13,351 nt of DNA from Candidatus Baldrarchaeum yapensis (GCA_016840465.1 JAEOSH010000054.1:1-13351), one strand, 5' to 3'. Shown: positions 6,082-13,351, counted from the first letter of the stretch. Numbers and translations: made by a program. Notes: generated from the sequence alone by a model not told the origin.

Positions 6082-6957
6082 TCAGGACTGCTCGAGTATC
6101 TCCGAGATCTTCTTACCTATTTCGAGTATCTCGGCGTACCTCCGCGCCTCCTTACCCCTCCAAGTACTCCATGCCCACACGGCAATTAGTCCCACGAAGA
6201 GAATCGCCATCTCATATAGGGCCGCGTGTGTATAACTCATCCCCCAGTACTCTATCGAAAAGTGAAGGATCGCCGCCACGATCGATATCAGAAGGGCCAG
6301 CAACAGCCTCTTGTTGCTTTCCTCCAGTCCCATTGGTTTAAAGACATCCATGAATACCGTTGAGAGGAGACCCTGACTCTGATAGTACAGCTTTATCAGA
6401 TCATCCCGGATCTGACGGACCGCCTCCGCACTTCTCCTCGAAATTCTTGAATAAATATCCTTCTGCAACTCGAGAAACTCCCTTGTCTTGGTCGCAATCA
6501 CGTCGAGTTTCGATAATCTTGCGACCGTCGGCAACAATAGGACGACGCTCGCAACTATGAGTATTGTCGACGCCCCTAGCATGATGCTCTGGAGCGCCTT
6601 GGGCTCCACACCTAAAATTTCCGCGCGGGATCCGAGCGTGAGCATCGTTCCATTCGCGAAAAGTATAAATATCGCCGTTCCCCTGAACGATGCCTTCTCC
6701 CATCCCATGAAGACATTAGTGAAGACTATCAATGTGGAAAAGGCCAGCATCGCTATTAATGCATAATCGAGTATCACCGGGGGCCCAGCAACCTGTAGCC
6801 AGCCTGCAGAGTTCATGAGAACGAACGCAAGAACAGCATACGAGATCCCTAGAACGAAGTCCTGCATCCTGCAGATCCATTGAATTCCCTTCAGCACGCT
6901 CTCACCAAAGGTCCTTGCAACTTCCCCGACTCCCGGAGCCTTTTTACCACTCTTCAT
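6082..6957 (-). CDS. Polytopic membrane protein, about six segments, unknown function
   Basis: A 291-residue integral membrane protein with likely spans near 33-50, 62-84, 93-109, 124-144, 216-235 and 243-264. Between the fourth and fifth spans is a soluble helical stretch (148-200) rich in Lys, Arg and Glu that may form a coiled coil; the C-terminal tail (268-291) is also a charged amphipathic helix. Both soluble parts would lie on the same side, probably in the cytoplasm. No channel, transporter or enzyme motif is visible. GGAGGAG lies six bases before the ATG, and a second GGAGGAG is found a little further upstream (rightward, near 6978-6984). The small soluble protein downstream is probably its partner. 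I cannot name a family. Confidence 0.8.
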   Translation of the reverse strand: MKSGKKAPGVGEVARTFGESVLKGIQWICRMQDFVLGISYAVLAFVLMNSAGWLQVAGPPVILDYALIAMLAFSTLIVFTNVFMGWEKASFRGTAIFILFANGTMLTLGSRAEILGVEPKALQSIMLGASTILIVASVVLLLPTVARLSKLDVIATKTREFLELQKDIYSRISRRSAEAVRQIRDDLIKLYYQSQGLLSTVFMDVFKPMGLEESNKRLLLALLISIVAAILHFSIEYWGMSYTHAALYEMAILFVGLIAVWAWSTWRGKEARRYAEILEIGKKISEILEQS

Positions 6958-7003
6958 TTGAACTCCTCCTCACACACTCCTCCTATAGTTTCTCCCGTTG
7001 TTA

Positions 7004-7011
7004 CTAAAAAA
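7004..7011 (-). promoter_or_regulatory. Possible TATA box for the membrane-protein operon
   Basis: The minus strand reads TTTTTTAG, preceded by CTTAAGC. A start site near 6983 would leave a leader of about 25 bases carrying the ribosome-binding site before ATG 6957. The remaining bases to 7213 show no gene, tRNA or convincing structure. Confidence 0.35.
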
Positions 7012-7213
7012 GCTTAAGGTCAGAGATGAAAAGTGCCTGACTATTACTAGGTTATGCACGGTCATATCACTACTTCTAATTCATCCTAATCGGGCTAAAG
7101 GTCCAGCGTGCAAGATCACTGTCATTAGTGCTTTTAGCATACGGATTCTCAAGTAATCAGTGAATTAGCACCTTGCCAGTCGAATATGCCTTGAAAAGAA
7201 GGAAATAAGGTTC

Positions 7214-7525
7214 TCACTCGCTCTTTATTACCTTATACATGGCCTCGAACTCTATCTCCTCGTCCCCCTCATAGGAGTCCCTGTCGGGATCGAGCTCTAT
7301 CTCCTCTATCTCGACCTCCTCGACGTTCCCGCCATACTTCTCCTTTGCATCTTCGTCCTCCTTGAGGAAAAGCATCATGAGCTCCTTTAGCTTGTCTATG
7401 AGTTCATCCTCGAGGAAATCCCTATCCACGGGCTTTATCAATACTATTCGCCCGTGTATCGTCTCGCGCTCGAGGTCAACCTCCCAATCCTCTACTTCAA
7501 ATACCTCCCTTACGTTTTCCGCCAT
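7214..7525 (-). CDS. Strongly acidic small protein of unknown function
   Basis: A 103-residue protein with about 37 Asp/Glu against 13 Lys/Arg by hand count. The pattern is strand-like WEVDLERETIHGRIVLIKP, a helix near 35-60 (FLEDELIDKLKELMMLFLKED) and then alternating strand segments VEEVEIEEIELDP and EEIEFEAMYKVI, suggesting a small alpha/beta fold rather than disorder. No family is recognised. GGAGGA lies about 11 bases before the ATG, and an AT-rich AATAAATT near 7583-7590 could be its TATA box. It may be the third gene after the DUF2079 and glycosyltransferase genes or stand alone; the gap of 139 bases with internal repeats favours separate transcription. Confidence 0.62.
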   Translation of the reverse strand: MAENVREVFEVEDWEVDLERETIHGRIVLIKPVDRDFLEDELIDKLKELMMLFLKEDEDAKEKYGGNVEEVEIEEIELDPDRDSYEGDEEIEFEAMYKVIKSE

Positions 7526-7601
7526 CCGTAATACTTCCTCCTACAGCTGTATTAAGACCCGTAGTAGCAATATCAAACCTACAATTTATTAGCGTTATGG
7601 C

Positions 7602-7655
7602 AGAACCGCTTAGAGACTTCCGGTTCTCCGGTCCCACTACCGCAAAAGGAAGTCT
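7602..7655. repeat. Overlapping inverted repeats with pseudoknot topology
   Basis: AGAACCG (7602-7608) pairs with CGGTTCT (7621-7627), and AGACTTC (7614-7620), inside that loop, pairs with GAAGTCT (7649-7655). A short CGGT/ACCG hairpin (7629-7632 with 7639-7642) is nested in the second loop. The set lies just after the glycosyltransferase stop on the minus strand. No T-tract follows, so a simple terminator is not supported. Confidence 0.45.
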
Positions 7656-7664
7656 GATTGTGCT

Positions 7665-8783
7665 TTAATCTCCAACTTTGGTCAACTTACTGAGCAGACT
7701 CAACCACTTTTCCGAAATCCTCCTAACATCAAACTCCATCGCCCGCTCACGGCAACGCCTCCTCATCAAGGACGGATATCCCTCCTTCCAGATGCGAACG
7801 GCCAATCTCACGATTTCCTTAGTGTCAGATGCAAGCCACCCCGTAATCCCATGAATCACCGTCTCCCCGGGCCCCTGTCTCCTATACGTCAAAACTGGAG
7901 TGCCACAAGCCATGCTCTCAATGGGTATGTACCCGAAGGGTTCCTCCGTAAACGGGAAGAATGTGAAGAGTGCATTAGAGTATAACCTCACCAAGCTCTC
8001 ATCGTCAACGTACCCCCTGATGTCGATATTTGGGTGATCGAGCAGTTCTCCCGGAACCACAGACAACGCCTTGGACCCGAACGCAACAATTTTAACACCA
8101 GCATCTGCCACCGCCTTGACCGCCGTGTAATCGGTCTCCTTACCGAAGTACACTAGAACATAGTCTCCCGACGGATCACTAGTGGACGGGCGGAAAACCC
8201 CCGTATCTAAGGGAGGGTATATCACGTCATAAACCCTGATACCCCGCTCCTCGTACGCGCGCCTCTGACTCTCCGAGTTTGCAATTACGACTCTCGAGAG
8301 TCCATAAACCCTCCTTATAAAATTTCTATCTACAACGTCAATGAAAGGCCTGAGCGCGAGGTATCCAACCTTATAGGGGGCGGGAAGTTGCGAGTACATG
8401 TTCCTTAGGGCTTCCGCAACAGAGCCCTGTACGTACCAAACGTCTGCGCGCGCCGCAACTGTGTTGGAGAAGTTCACAACAACGTCCGGCCTTTCCACAT
8501 CTTTTAGAACTCTCTTCATCTTTTTAGAATTGGTGGAAAAAACTGCCTCGCGCGCCCAGTGCTCGAAGAAGCCCACTGACGGCTCTCCCTTCATTAGGGT
8601 CCATGTATCGAGATTTAAAACCCTGATGCCGACCCCCTCAAACTCCTTAATATCGGCCAGAAACACAGGCGAAATCATGTAAACTTCATGACCCCGCTTG
8701 GAAAACTCCCTCCCAAGTAGGAACACCGGAGTTACGGGACCGTACCTTGACAATACCGGATCTGCAATCATGAAAATCTTCAT
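7665..8783 (-). CDS. Glycosyltransferase, GT4-type (GT-B fold)
   Basis: A retaining sugar transferase expected to use a nucleotide sugar in the cytoplasm. From ATG 8783 it has 372 residues, normal for GT4. The N-terminal domain opens MKIFMIADP and carries the acceptor-side GPVTPVFLLGREFSKRGHEV motif (15-34). The C-terminal domain has YPPLDTGVFRPS (189-200), the nucleotide-binding VLVYFGKE (209-216) and the hallmark EX7E pair Glu281 and Glu289 within EPFGYIPIESMACGTPVL, then GETVIHGITGWLA. The frame stays open to 8855, but that would extend 72 bases into the upstream gene; ATG 8783 begins at the first beta strand and lies two bases after the upstream stop, with GGTG nearby. Tight coupling to the DUF2079 gene points to surface glycan or glycolipid synthesis. 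Confidence 0.88.
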   Translation of the reverse strand: MKIFMIADPVLSRYGPVTPVFLLGREFSKRGHEVYMISPVFLADIKEFEGVGIRVLNLDTWTLMKGEPSVGFFEHWAREAVFSTNSKKMKRVLKDVERPDVVVNFSNTVAARADVWYVQGSVAEALRNMYSQLPAPYKVGYLALRPFIDVVDRNFIRRVYGLSRVVIANSESQRRAYEERGIRVYDVIYPPLDTGVFRPSTSDPSGDYVLVYFGKETDYTAVKAVADAGVKIVAFGSKALSVVPGELLDHPNIDIRGYVDDESLVRLYSNALFTFFPFTEEPFGYIPIESMACGTPVLTYRRQGPGETVIHGITGWLASDTKEIVRLAVRIWKEGYPSLMRRRCRERAMEFDVRRISEKWLSLLSKLTKVGD

Positions 8784-8785
8784 CC

Positions 8786-10975
8786 CTAACACCACTCGCG
8801 CCAACACTCCCCTAAAAGCAAAATATCGGGAGACTCTAACCAAACAACGCCCCAAGGGATAGCAAAATATCCTTCGATAGATTTCACAAACAAAAAGGAA
8901 GCCTCGCCCTTTAGGGCGGGGTGGGTGATCTCGGCACCATTTAGAACATTGGGGGATGCCTGCCTTATTAATATCGTGTCAAGGCGCACCTCAATATCAC
9001 TCCGGATCCACGAAATGTACACCTTTACGTTAAAGGCAACGGTGCTGGTCCTGAAGATCATCGTCAGGCTCATCCATATACCCTTTGCCACGTCCGCCCC
9101 GTAAATCTCCTTGAGAAGAGTTGTGGACATGAGATTTTCGGCTTCCAGCGCGAGAACCATAACCTTATCCATTGGGGAGAGAAGGCCATTTATCTTGAGA
9201 CGTAACCTCACCTCATAAGTACCCGGGGGTAATGCGCTGACAAAAAGCGTGAAGAACCCATGGGAGGACGAACCGACCCCGTGCACCAGCACCTTCCCGC
9301 TCTCGGACGTTTCATCGCTGGCTATGTAACCGCTCTGTAAAGAAATACTTCTGTGATCGTAGACTTGAACAAACGGTACGTACTTTATAAGTTCACCACG
9401 ATACCCCAGCTTAAACAGCATGATGCCATCAACTGATGCAAGTAAACCGTATGGGTAGTCTCGTAGGTACCTGTAAAGGGTATCATTCATCCTCGCCGGA
9501 ACGGTGTCATAAAATATCGGAGGCCTCACAAACCACCTGCTCTTCACATCCACCAATATGTACTCGGGCACGAGCCCCGGCGGGAGGTTGGGACCATAGA
9601 CCTCAAAGCGGTTGCTCAAATGTGGAAGAAGATCGTTCTGCGACAAAACGGAGGCGTTGCCCGGAATAAGAGCCAAAACATCATTCAGGTACTTGTGCCT
9701 CTCGGTAATCACCGGAAACTCCAAGTTCTCCTTCCCACTTGCAAATCCCAGCGGGCTCAGAATGATCGCACAGATAAGCGATACCAGCAGAATCTTCTTC
9801 AATGTTCTGATCATCAGGTCCGTCGGCCTCGGAACCTGCAACCGCTTCAAGTTCCTTAACCCATAAACGAAGGCAACGAAGATCTGCCCGGTCACAAAAC
9901 CCGTATACTGCATGTATATGGATAAATACACGCTCATTCCCGGAATCTCGCTGTGCGGATCCGCCCTGCTGAGCAACGCCGGGATTATCCACGCCAAAGC
10001 CGGAATGAACTCGATAGGTGCAAATAAGGGAACGAACAGTAGCGGAAGCAGGAGCATTATCGGATATATTACCTTGTACCAAGGCGTTATCATGAAGAGA
10101 AATGCATCAACAGGATGCGTTATCACATTTACCACTATCTCGAGAGGTGTGCTCCCCCACTGATCCCAGAGCCGCGCGGCAAAGGTGCGCGCACCCACAT
10201 CCCCCGCAAGAATATTAGAAACCTTAACCGATAGAAGAAACCATATCGCACTCGCAACCGCCACCACAATTCCGTGCACCCAGTCCTTCCCCTTCCTTAA
10301 GCCCTTAAGCAGGAAGCTTACCCCTATCGCCGCAACTATTAACGCGGTGAATTCTATCGTCGAAAGAGCCAAGACCATGGAAACGTACATCCACCGGAAC
10401 TTCCGCATCTCGAAAAAGTACGCCATCAGAATTATGAACAACGGTATGAACGCTTCCGGATGAAAATCAAACCAGTTGAGCCCGTGAAGGGGAGGATAAA
10501 GCAAATATATCACGGAAACGACCACCGCCGACGTCCGGGATTCCAGAACTTCCTTCGCGAGAAAATACAGGGGAACCGCACCAGCCCCAATTGCCACAGT
10601 CTGGATAACGAGAAGAGTCTCGGCACACGGAAACAGCATGTAAAGGGGCAGTATCAGGAACAATATGGGGACAAAGTGCAGCCCGAAAAAGTTCCCGCTC
10701 GGAATCTTGTTCAGCTCATACGAGTAGTAAAAGGGACGGCCGTGGAGCGTGCTCCATAGAACCTGCATGTATATCCCGAGATCCCACCCCGTCGTCAAAA
10801 ACGCATAGTGCTTCATTACGGTCACGCTGGAGAAAACCACGATGTACACGAAAACCGCAATCATAACTACGAGCGTGCCCGTCTCGCAACTCCTATACAA
10901 AATCCTAACCCTTCTCGAGAACAACTCCTCCACTCGGCTCTTCCCATACGCGCCCGCCATAATCCCCATCCTCAT
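8786..10975 (-). CDS. DUF2079 polytopic membrane protein (GT-C-like) with C-terminal beta domain
   Basis: A 729-residue membrane protein of the DUF2079 family, distantly like GT-C lipid-linked sugar transferases. Residues 33-410 hold about nine to eleven membrane spans. Family motifs are GWDLGIYMQVLWSTLHGRPF (63-82) with Asp65 in the first outer loop, GLHFVPILF (98-106), NWFDFHPEAF (167-176) and Glu208, with the soluble hallmark IPGNASVLSQNDLLPHLSNR (437-456). Residues 540-729 look like an extra beta-sandwich, possibly sugar-binding, outside the membrane. Three in-frame ATGs lie at 10975, 10969 and 10960; GAGG precedes the last at a usable distance, so residue 6 may be the true start. It is followed after two bases by the GT4 gene. 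Likely role: moving or adding sugars at the cell surface; the donor is unknown. Confidence 0.85.
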   Translation of the reverse strand: MRMGIMAGAYGKSRVEELFSRRVRILYRSCETGTLVVMIAVFVYIVVFSSVTVMKHYAFLTTGWDLGIYMQVLWSTLHGRPFYYSYELNKIPSGNFFGLHFVPILFLILPLYMLFPCAETLLVIQTVAIGAGAVPLYFLAKEVLESRTSAVVVSVIYLLYPPLHGLNWFDFHPEAFIPLFIILMAYFFEMRKFRWMYVSMVLALSTIEFTALIVAAIGVSFLLKGLRKGKDWVHGIVVAVASAIWFLLSVKVSNILAGDVGARTFAARLWDQWGSTPLEIVVNVITHPVDAFLFMITPWYKVIYPIMLLLPLLFVPLFAPIEFIPALAWIIPALLSRADPHSEIPGMSVYLSIYMQYTGFVTGQIFVAFVYGLRNLKRLQVPRPTDLMIRTLKKILLVSLICAIILSPLGFASGKENLEFPVITERHKYLNDVLALIPGNASVLSQNDLLPHLSNRFEVYGPNLPPGLVPEYILVDVKSRWFVRPPIFYDTVPARMNDTLYRYLRDYPYGLLASVDGIMLFKLGYRGELIKYVPFVQVYDHRSISLQSGYIASDETSESGKVLVHGVGSSSHGFFTLFVSALPPGTYEVRLRLKINGLLSPMDKVMVLALEAENLMSTTLLKEIYGADVAKGIWMSLTMIFRTSTVAFNVKVYISWIRSDIEVRLDTILIRQASPNVLNGAEITHPALKGEASFLFVKSIEGYFAIPWGVVWLESPDILLLGECWREWC

Positions 10976-11313
10976 TCAACAGTCATTAATACGACACCAA
11001 GGCACATCATCCGTGGATACGGTGATACGAACATCACATCTCCTCATCTCAACCGATGACTACGAACATTCTTACAGCTCTCTGGATTAAAACTTGATGC
11101 TCTCAATGCATAAACATTCCAAAAAATTTGCTGCAAAGGACCCCTCTCGACAACGCATCAGCGTATTTTTCCATATGCCCACTCTTACCCTCCCGTGAGA
11201 CTCCATCACGGTATCGGCTTTTTCAACAGGAAGAATATCGTTTTCCGCCCCTCCCTCTTCACCGACATGAGCAAACCCTCCTGACACACGAGTGCCAACA
11301 TTCTACGCACACC

Positions 11314-11352
11314 CGATGATTACGCTTATATACGTCTAACGATGATTACGCT
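11314..11352 (+). repeat. 13-base direct repeat flanking a TATA box
   Basis: CGATGATTACGCT occurs at 11314-11326 and again, unchanged, at 11340-11352, 26 bases apart from start to start. Between them lies TTATATA (11326-11332). The placement suggests a regulator site for the transporter gene. Confidence 0.6.
11326..11332 (+). promoter_or_regulatory. Upstream TATA box for the transporter gene
   Basis: TTATATA is a strong archaeal TATA match. Its predicted start site near 11354 would give a leader of about 70 bases to the ATG at 11423 and would fall just after the second copy of the direct repeat. Confidence 0.5.
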
Positions 11353-11381
11353 ACACCGTTCTAGAACCCTCCACTCCACGA

Positions 11382-11390
11382 TTTTTATAC
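11382..11390 (+). promoter_or_regulatory. Second TATA-like box for the transporter gene
   Basis: TTTTTATAC is followed about 25 bases later by GAGAGGTG (11406-11413) and the ATG at 11423. A start site near 11411 would give a leader of about 12 bases that removes much of that ribosome-binding site, so this box and the upstream one are alternatives. Confidence 0.4.
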
Positions 11391-11422
11391 TATCTATTGT
11401 CCTCCAGAGAGGTGCTAACACC

Positions 11423-12640
11423 ATGTCCGCAAGACGCGCCGTCATATCACTAACGGCATATAACGCGTTCCGGGGTCTGACCGTGGGAGGCTTCATGGCG
11501 CTCCTCCCCATGTACATGAGTTATCTGGGCTACTCCATGAGCAGCATCGGCGGCATAATTACCATCGCAAGCCTCCTACTGGCACTTATCCTCCCTGCCA
11601 TGGGCTACTTCATAGACCTACACGGACCCAAAACTTGGATCATAATAACCGGAATACTCATCATAGCCGCACCCCTAATGGCGTCAACCAGCACCACCCT
11701 CTTGGGTCTAGGCCTCGCTTACGGGCTGTTCCTTCTCTCATTTCTGGCAGGTCAACCTGCACGCATGACTTTCATTGCTGATAACGTCGACATAGATTCT
11801 ATGGGAGGAGCCGTCGGAACCATTATGAGCACCTTCAGTGCAAGCAGAACCATTGGACCGCTGATAGCAGGCATTATAGCAAGTTTATACGGATTTGTAT
11901 CCGCATTTCATGTATTGGCCTTCTCTTCAGTCATAGGTCTATTACTATTCATATTCCTGAGCAGAAAAGATTCCCCCCGCAAAAGAAAACCCAGAGGATC
12001 ACTAAAAGACTCCTACCTGAGGTTCTTCAGCCCGCCCCGAGGGTTCCGGGTAGCACTCTGCCTGATAGCACTCGACAGGTTATCATGGACCCTCTGGTAC
12101 CCCATGCTCTCCGCTCACCTCTACTCTCACGGATACAGCGAAATAGAGGTAGGAGCAATGTTCTCCACCACCGGCGCCATTCAGACGATACTATCGCCAA
12201 TCGCGGGATCTCTCACAGACCGATTGGGCGCATACTTAATACTGGCCTTCAGTGAATCCCTCGGAGTAATCGCCGCAATCCTTCTGATATTCCCAACCTC
12301 CGCCGCCGCGGTGTGGACATCAATGGTGGCAATCGGAGGAAGTATTGCCTTGTGGATCCCAGCATATAACGCCCTAATAGCAAAAGTCGGCGGCGGAACC
12401 GGTGAGGCCTTCGCAAGCGCAAACGCCGTCAGAGGCTTGGCAGGCGCACCGGGACCCTACATTGGAGGTTTAATATACGACATTATTGGTCCTGCCATCC
12501 CATTCGCCATCAGCAGTATCCTGCTAGTATTAACATCCCTAATCGCAATGACAGGTATCAAAAGCGCAGAAAAGGCCGTCTCAAAAATGCATAAATTCCC
12601 TCAAACGAACGACATGCCTCATAAATTTGAAACCTCATGA
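11423..12640 (+). CDS. Major facilitator superfamily transporter, 12 segments
   Basis: A 405-residue secondary transporter of the MFS, of usual length, with two six-helix halves joined by a basic cytoplasmic loop (RKDSPRKRKPRGS, 181-193). Motif A occurs between helices 2 and 3 (GYFIDLHGPK, 61-70) and again in the second half (GSLTDRLGA, 262-270). SRTIGPLIAG (141-150) and GLAGAPGPYIGGLIYD (338-353) match the helix 5 and 11 glycine/proline motifs of drug and metabolite exporters. The frame is open from ATG 11342, but ATG 11423 (MSARRAVISLTAYNAF) fits the family start and follows GAGAGGTG. Unlike its neighbours, the coding strand has many more C than G. It is divergent from the surface-glycan operon. 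Substrate is unknown; an efflux role is a guess. Confidence 0.88.
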   Translation: MSARRAVISLTAYNAFRGLTVGGFMALLPMYMSYLGYSMSSIGGIITIASLLLALILPAMGYFIDLHGPKTWIIITGILIIAAPLMASTSTTLLGLGLAYGLFLLSFLAGQPARMTFIADNVDIDSMGGAVGTIMSTFSASRTIGPLIAGIIASLYGFVSAFHVLAFSSVIGLLLFIFLSRKDSPRKRKPRGSLKDSYLRFFSPPRGFRVALCLIALDRLSWTLWYPMLSAHLYSHGYSEIEVGAMFSTTGAIQTILSPIAGSLTDRLGAYLILAFSESLGVIAAILLIFPTSAAAVWTSMVAIGGSIALWIPAYNALIAKVGGGTGEAFASANAVRGLAGAPGPYIGGLIYDIIGPAIPFAISSILLVLTSLIAMTGIKSAEKAVSKMHKFPQTNDMPHKFETS

Positions 12641-12921
12641 AATCGACAGAATAGTAAAAACTTCTTGCCTAAAAATCGAAAATGCAGGAATTAAATCCGT
12701 GACAAGAAAACGCGAAAACACGGTAATGACATACCAAAGGCGTCCCTACTCGTAAATCGACCAACTCTTATCATTTCTGGTCCTCATTCCACCGTCAATT
12801 CCGTGCTACCGTAAAAGTAATTTACTCGTCCGATTCTCTGTAAATAAACCCGCCACGAACTCAATTCTTGTAAAAGGATGCAATCAACGGTGTGACTAGG
12901 CAGTACTACCGGTGAGTAATC

Positions 12922-13332
12922 ATGGTAAGGAGAGAAGACGTGGAATTGATAAGAAATCGTGCCTTGAGCATGCTTAGAGCCGCGCAACAGCATCTCGCGT
13001 CCGGCGATTATGACTTAGCGGCATTTATGGCAGAACAGGCAACACAACTCTTTTTGAAGTATAAAATACTCGAGTTAAGCGGGGAAATGCCAAGAACACA
13101 TGTTATAAGACAACTTCTCGGAATACTAGGTGAAATCTCAAAAACACAAGATAAAATAAGCAGATTTGTGAGAGAGAACAAATCCATAATCATCAGACTT
13201 GAAGAGGCGTACATCGCATCCAGATATTTATTTAAGAGGTACGAAAAGGATGAAGTGGAGGACCTCGTGGATTTCGCAGAAAAGGTGATCGATTTTGTTA
13301 GAAATATTCAGATTCCGCATGAAGATGAGAAG
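12922..13332 (+). CDS. HEPN-domain protein, C-terminus cut by contig end
   Basis: From ATG 12922, 137 genuine codons read as an all-helical HEPN domain (PF05168-like). Helix 1 is RNRALSMLRAAQQHLASG (11-28). Then come DYDLAAFMAEQATQLFLKYK (29-48), the typical second helix with its AEQA signature, MPRTHVIRQLLGIL near 56-69, and the late EEAYIASRYLFKR (94-106) corresponding to the family aRY motif. The RX4-6H RNase motif of toxic HEPN proteins is not evident. Such genes are commonly paired with a small nucleotidyltransferase (MNT) as a toxin-antitoxin or antidefence module; a partner, if any, lies beyond the edge. GGTGAG (12911-12916) is five bases before the ATG. The frame continues into adapter at 13333, so the last six apparent residues (LSLIHI) are not real. 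Confidence 0.85.
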
Positions 13333-13351
13333 CTGTCTCTTATACACATCT
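13333..13351. other. Nextera / Tn5 mosaic-end adapter sequence
   Basis: The final 19 bases, CTGTCTCTTATACACATCT, are exactly the Nextera transposase adapter that is found when a short insert is read through. This is library sequence left on the contig end, not genome. It begins in frame with the HEPN gene and so adds false residues to it. Confidence 0.96.

Larger units (their letters stand above)
10976..11422. other. Divergent intergenic region, 447 bases
   Basis: It separates the leftward DUF2079 operon from the rightward transporter. I see no tRNA or other RNA gene. The right part holds two TATA-like boxes and a 13-base direct repeat, listed separately. No convincing TATA box is placed for the leftward operon. 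A 66-codon minus-strand frame at 11087-11287, starting GTG without a ribosome-binding site, reads somewhat like protein (AHVGEEGGAENDILPVEKAD) and could be a gene remnant. Confidence 0.5.

Noticed and set aside
7021-7041. Possible C/D box RNA (GAGATGA followed by CTGA)
   Set aside because: The boxes are only about 9 bases apart, too close for a guide, and no second box pair follows.
7108-7135. Short CACT/AGTG hairpin followed by CTTTT as a terminator
   Set aside because: A four-base stem with a weak T run, and no plus-strand gene ends nearby.
11087-11287. A 66-codon minus-strand frame, partly protein-like
   Set aside because: GTG start without a ribosome-binding site and no recognisable family. 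An AGGAGGG nearby serves a different frame that stops after 20 codons. At most a remnant.
12641-12921. Possible small gene or RNA between the transporter and the HEPN gene
   Set aside because: Stops occur in all plus frames, the minus frame lacks a ribosome-binding site, and no tRNA-like fold or repeats are visible.
1-13351. CRISPR array, insertion sequence or integrase
   Set aside because: No regularly spaced repeats of CRISPR size, no transposase or recombinase motif and no terminal inverted repeats were seen; the Tn5 sequence at the right end is a library adapter, not an element.

Overview
The window looks like a chromosomal piece of an uncultured archaeon, probably a thermophile. Genes are preceded by GGAGG-type ribosome-binding sites. 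Several upstream regions carry TTTAAATA or TTATATA boxes about 25 bases before a plausible transcription start. Codons are rich in AGG, AGA, ATA and GAG. One gene is the archaeal-type MptE pterin pyrophosphokinase. The lineage cannot be fixed from sequence alone, though a TACK-type archaeon would fit. The right edge is not biological: the last 19 bases are the Nextera (Tn5 mosaic end) sequencing adapter, so this is the raw end of an assembled contig.

Layout from left to right. (1) Two metal-dependent amidohydrolases of the amidohydrolase-2 (ACMSD-like) type point away from each other (1-865 minus, partial; 1431-2390 plus). Between them is a small cysteine-containing gene that appears broken by a one-base frameshift (1117-1405). 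(2) A VapBC toxin-antitoxin pair lies on the minus strand (2392-3035) and abuts the second amidohydrolase tail to tail. (3) A plus-strand operon (3208-5762) holds an ArsR-like winged-helix regulator, a membrane-anchored beta-rich protein of unknown function and MptE. Its promoter carries three copies of a CAGAAATGTGGAT-like element that bracket and overlap the TATA box and predicted start site, which suggests autoregulation. (4) Minus-strand genes of unknown function follow: a 101-residue soluble protein behind a six-helix membrane protein (5759-6957), and a strongly acidic 103-residue protein (7214-7525). (5) A two-gene minus-strand operon (7665-10975) encodes a DUF2079 polytopic membrane protein of GT-C character and a GT4-type glycosyltransferase, probably for cell-surface glycan or glycolipid assembly. 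(6) Divergent from it is a 12-helix major facilitator transporter (11423-12640) whose coding strand is unusually rich in C over G. (7) A HEPN-domain gene (from 12922) is cut by the contig end and the adapter.

The parts most worth a second look are the repeated operator over the ArsR-like promoter together with its overlapping partner gene, the eight-codon reading frame bridging that partner and mptE, the frameshifted small gene between the amidohydrolases, the pseudoknot-capable repeat set near 7602-7655, and the adapter-derived tail on the HEPN protein.
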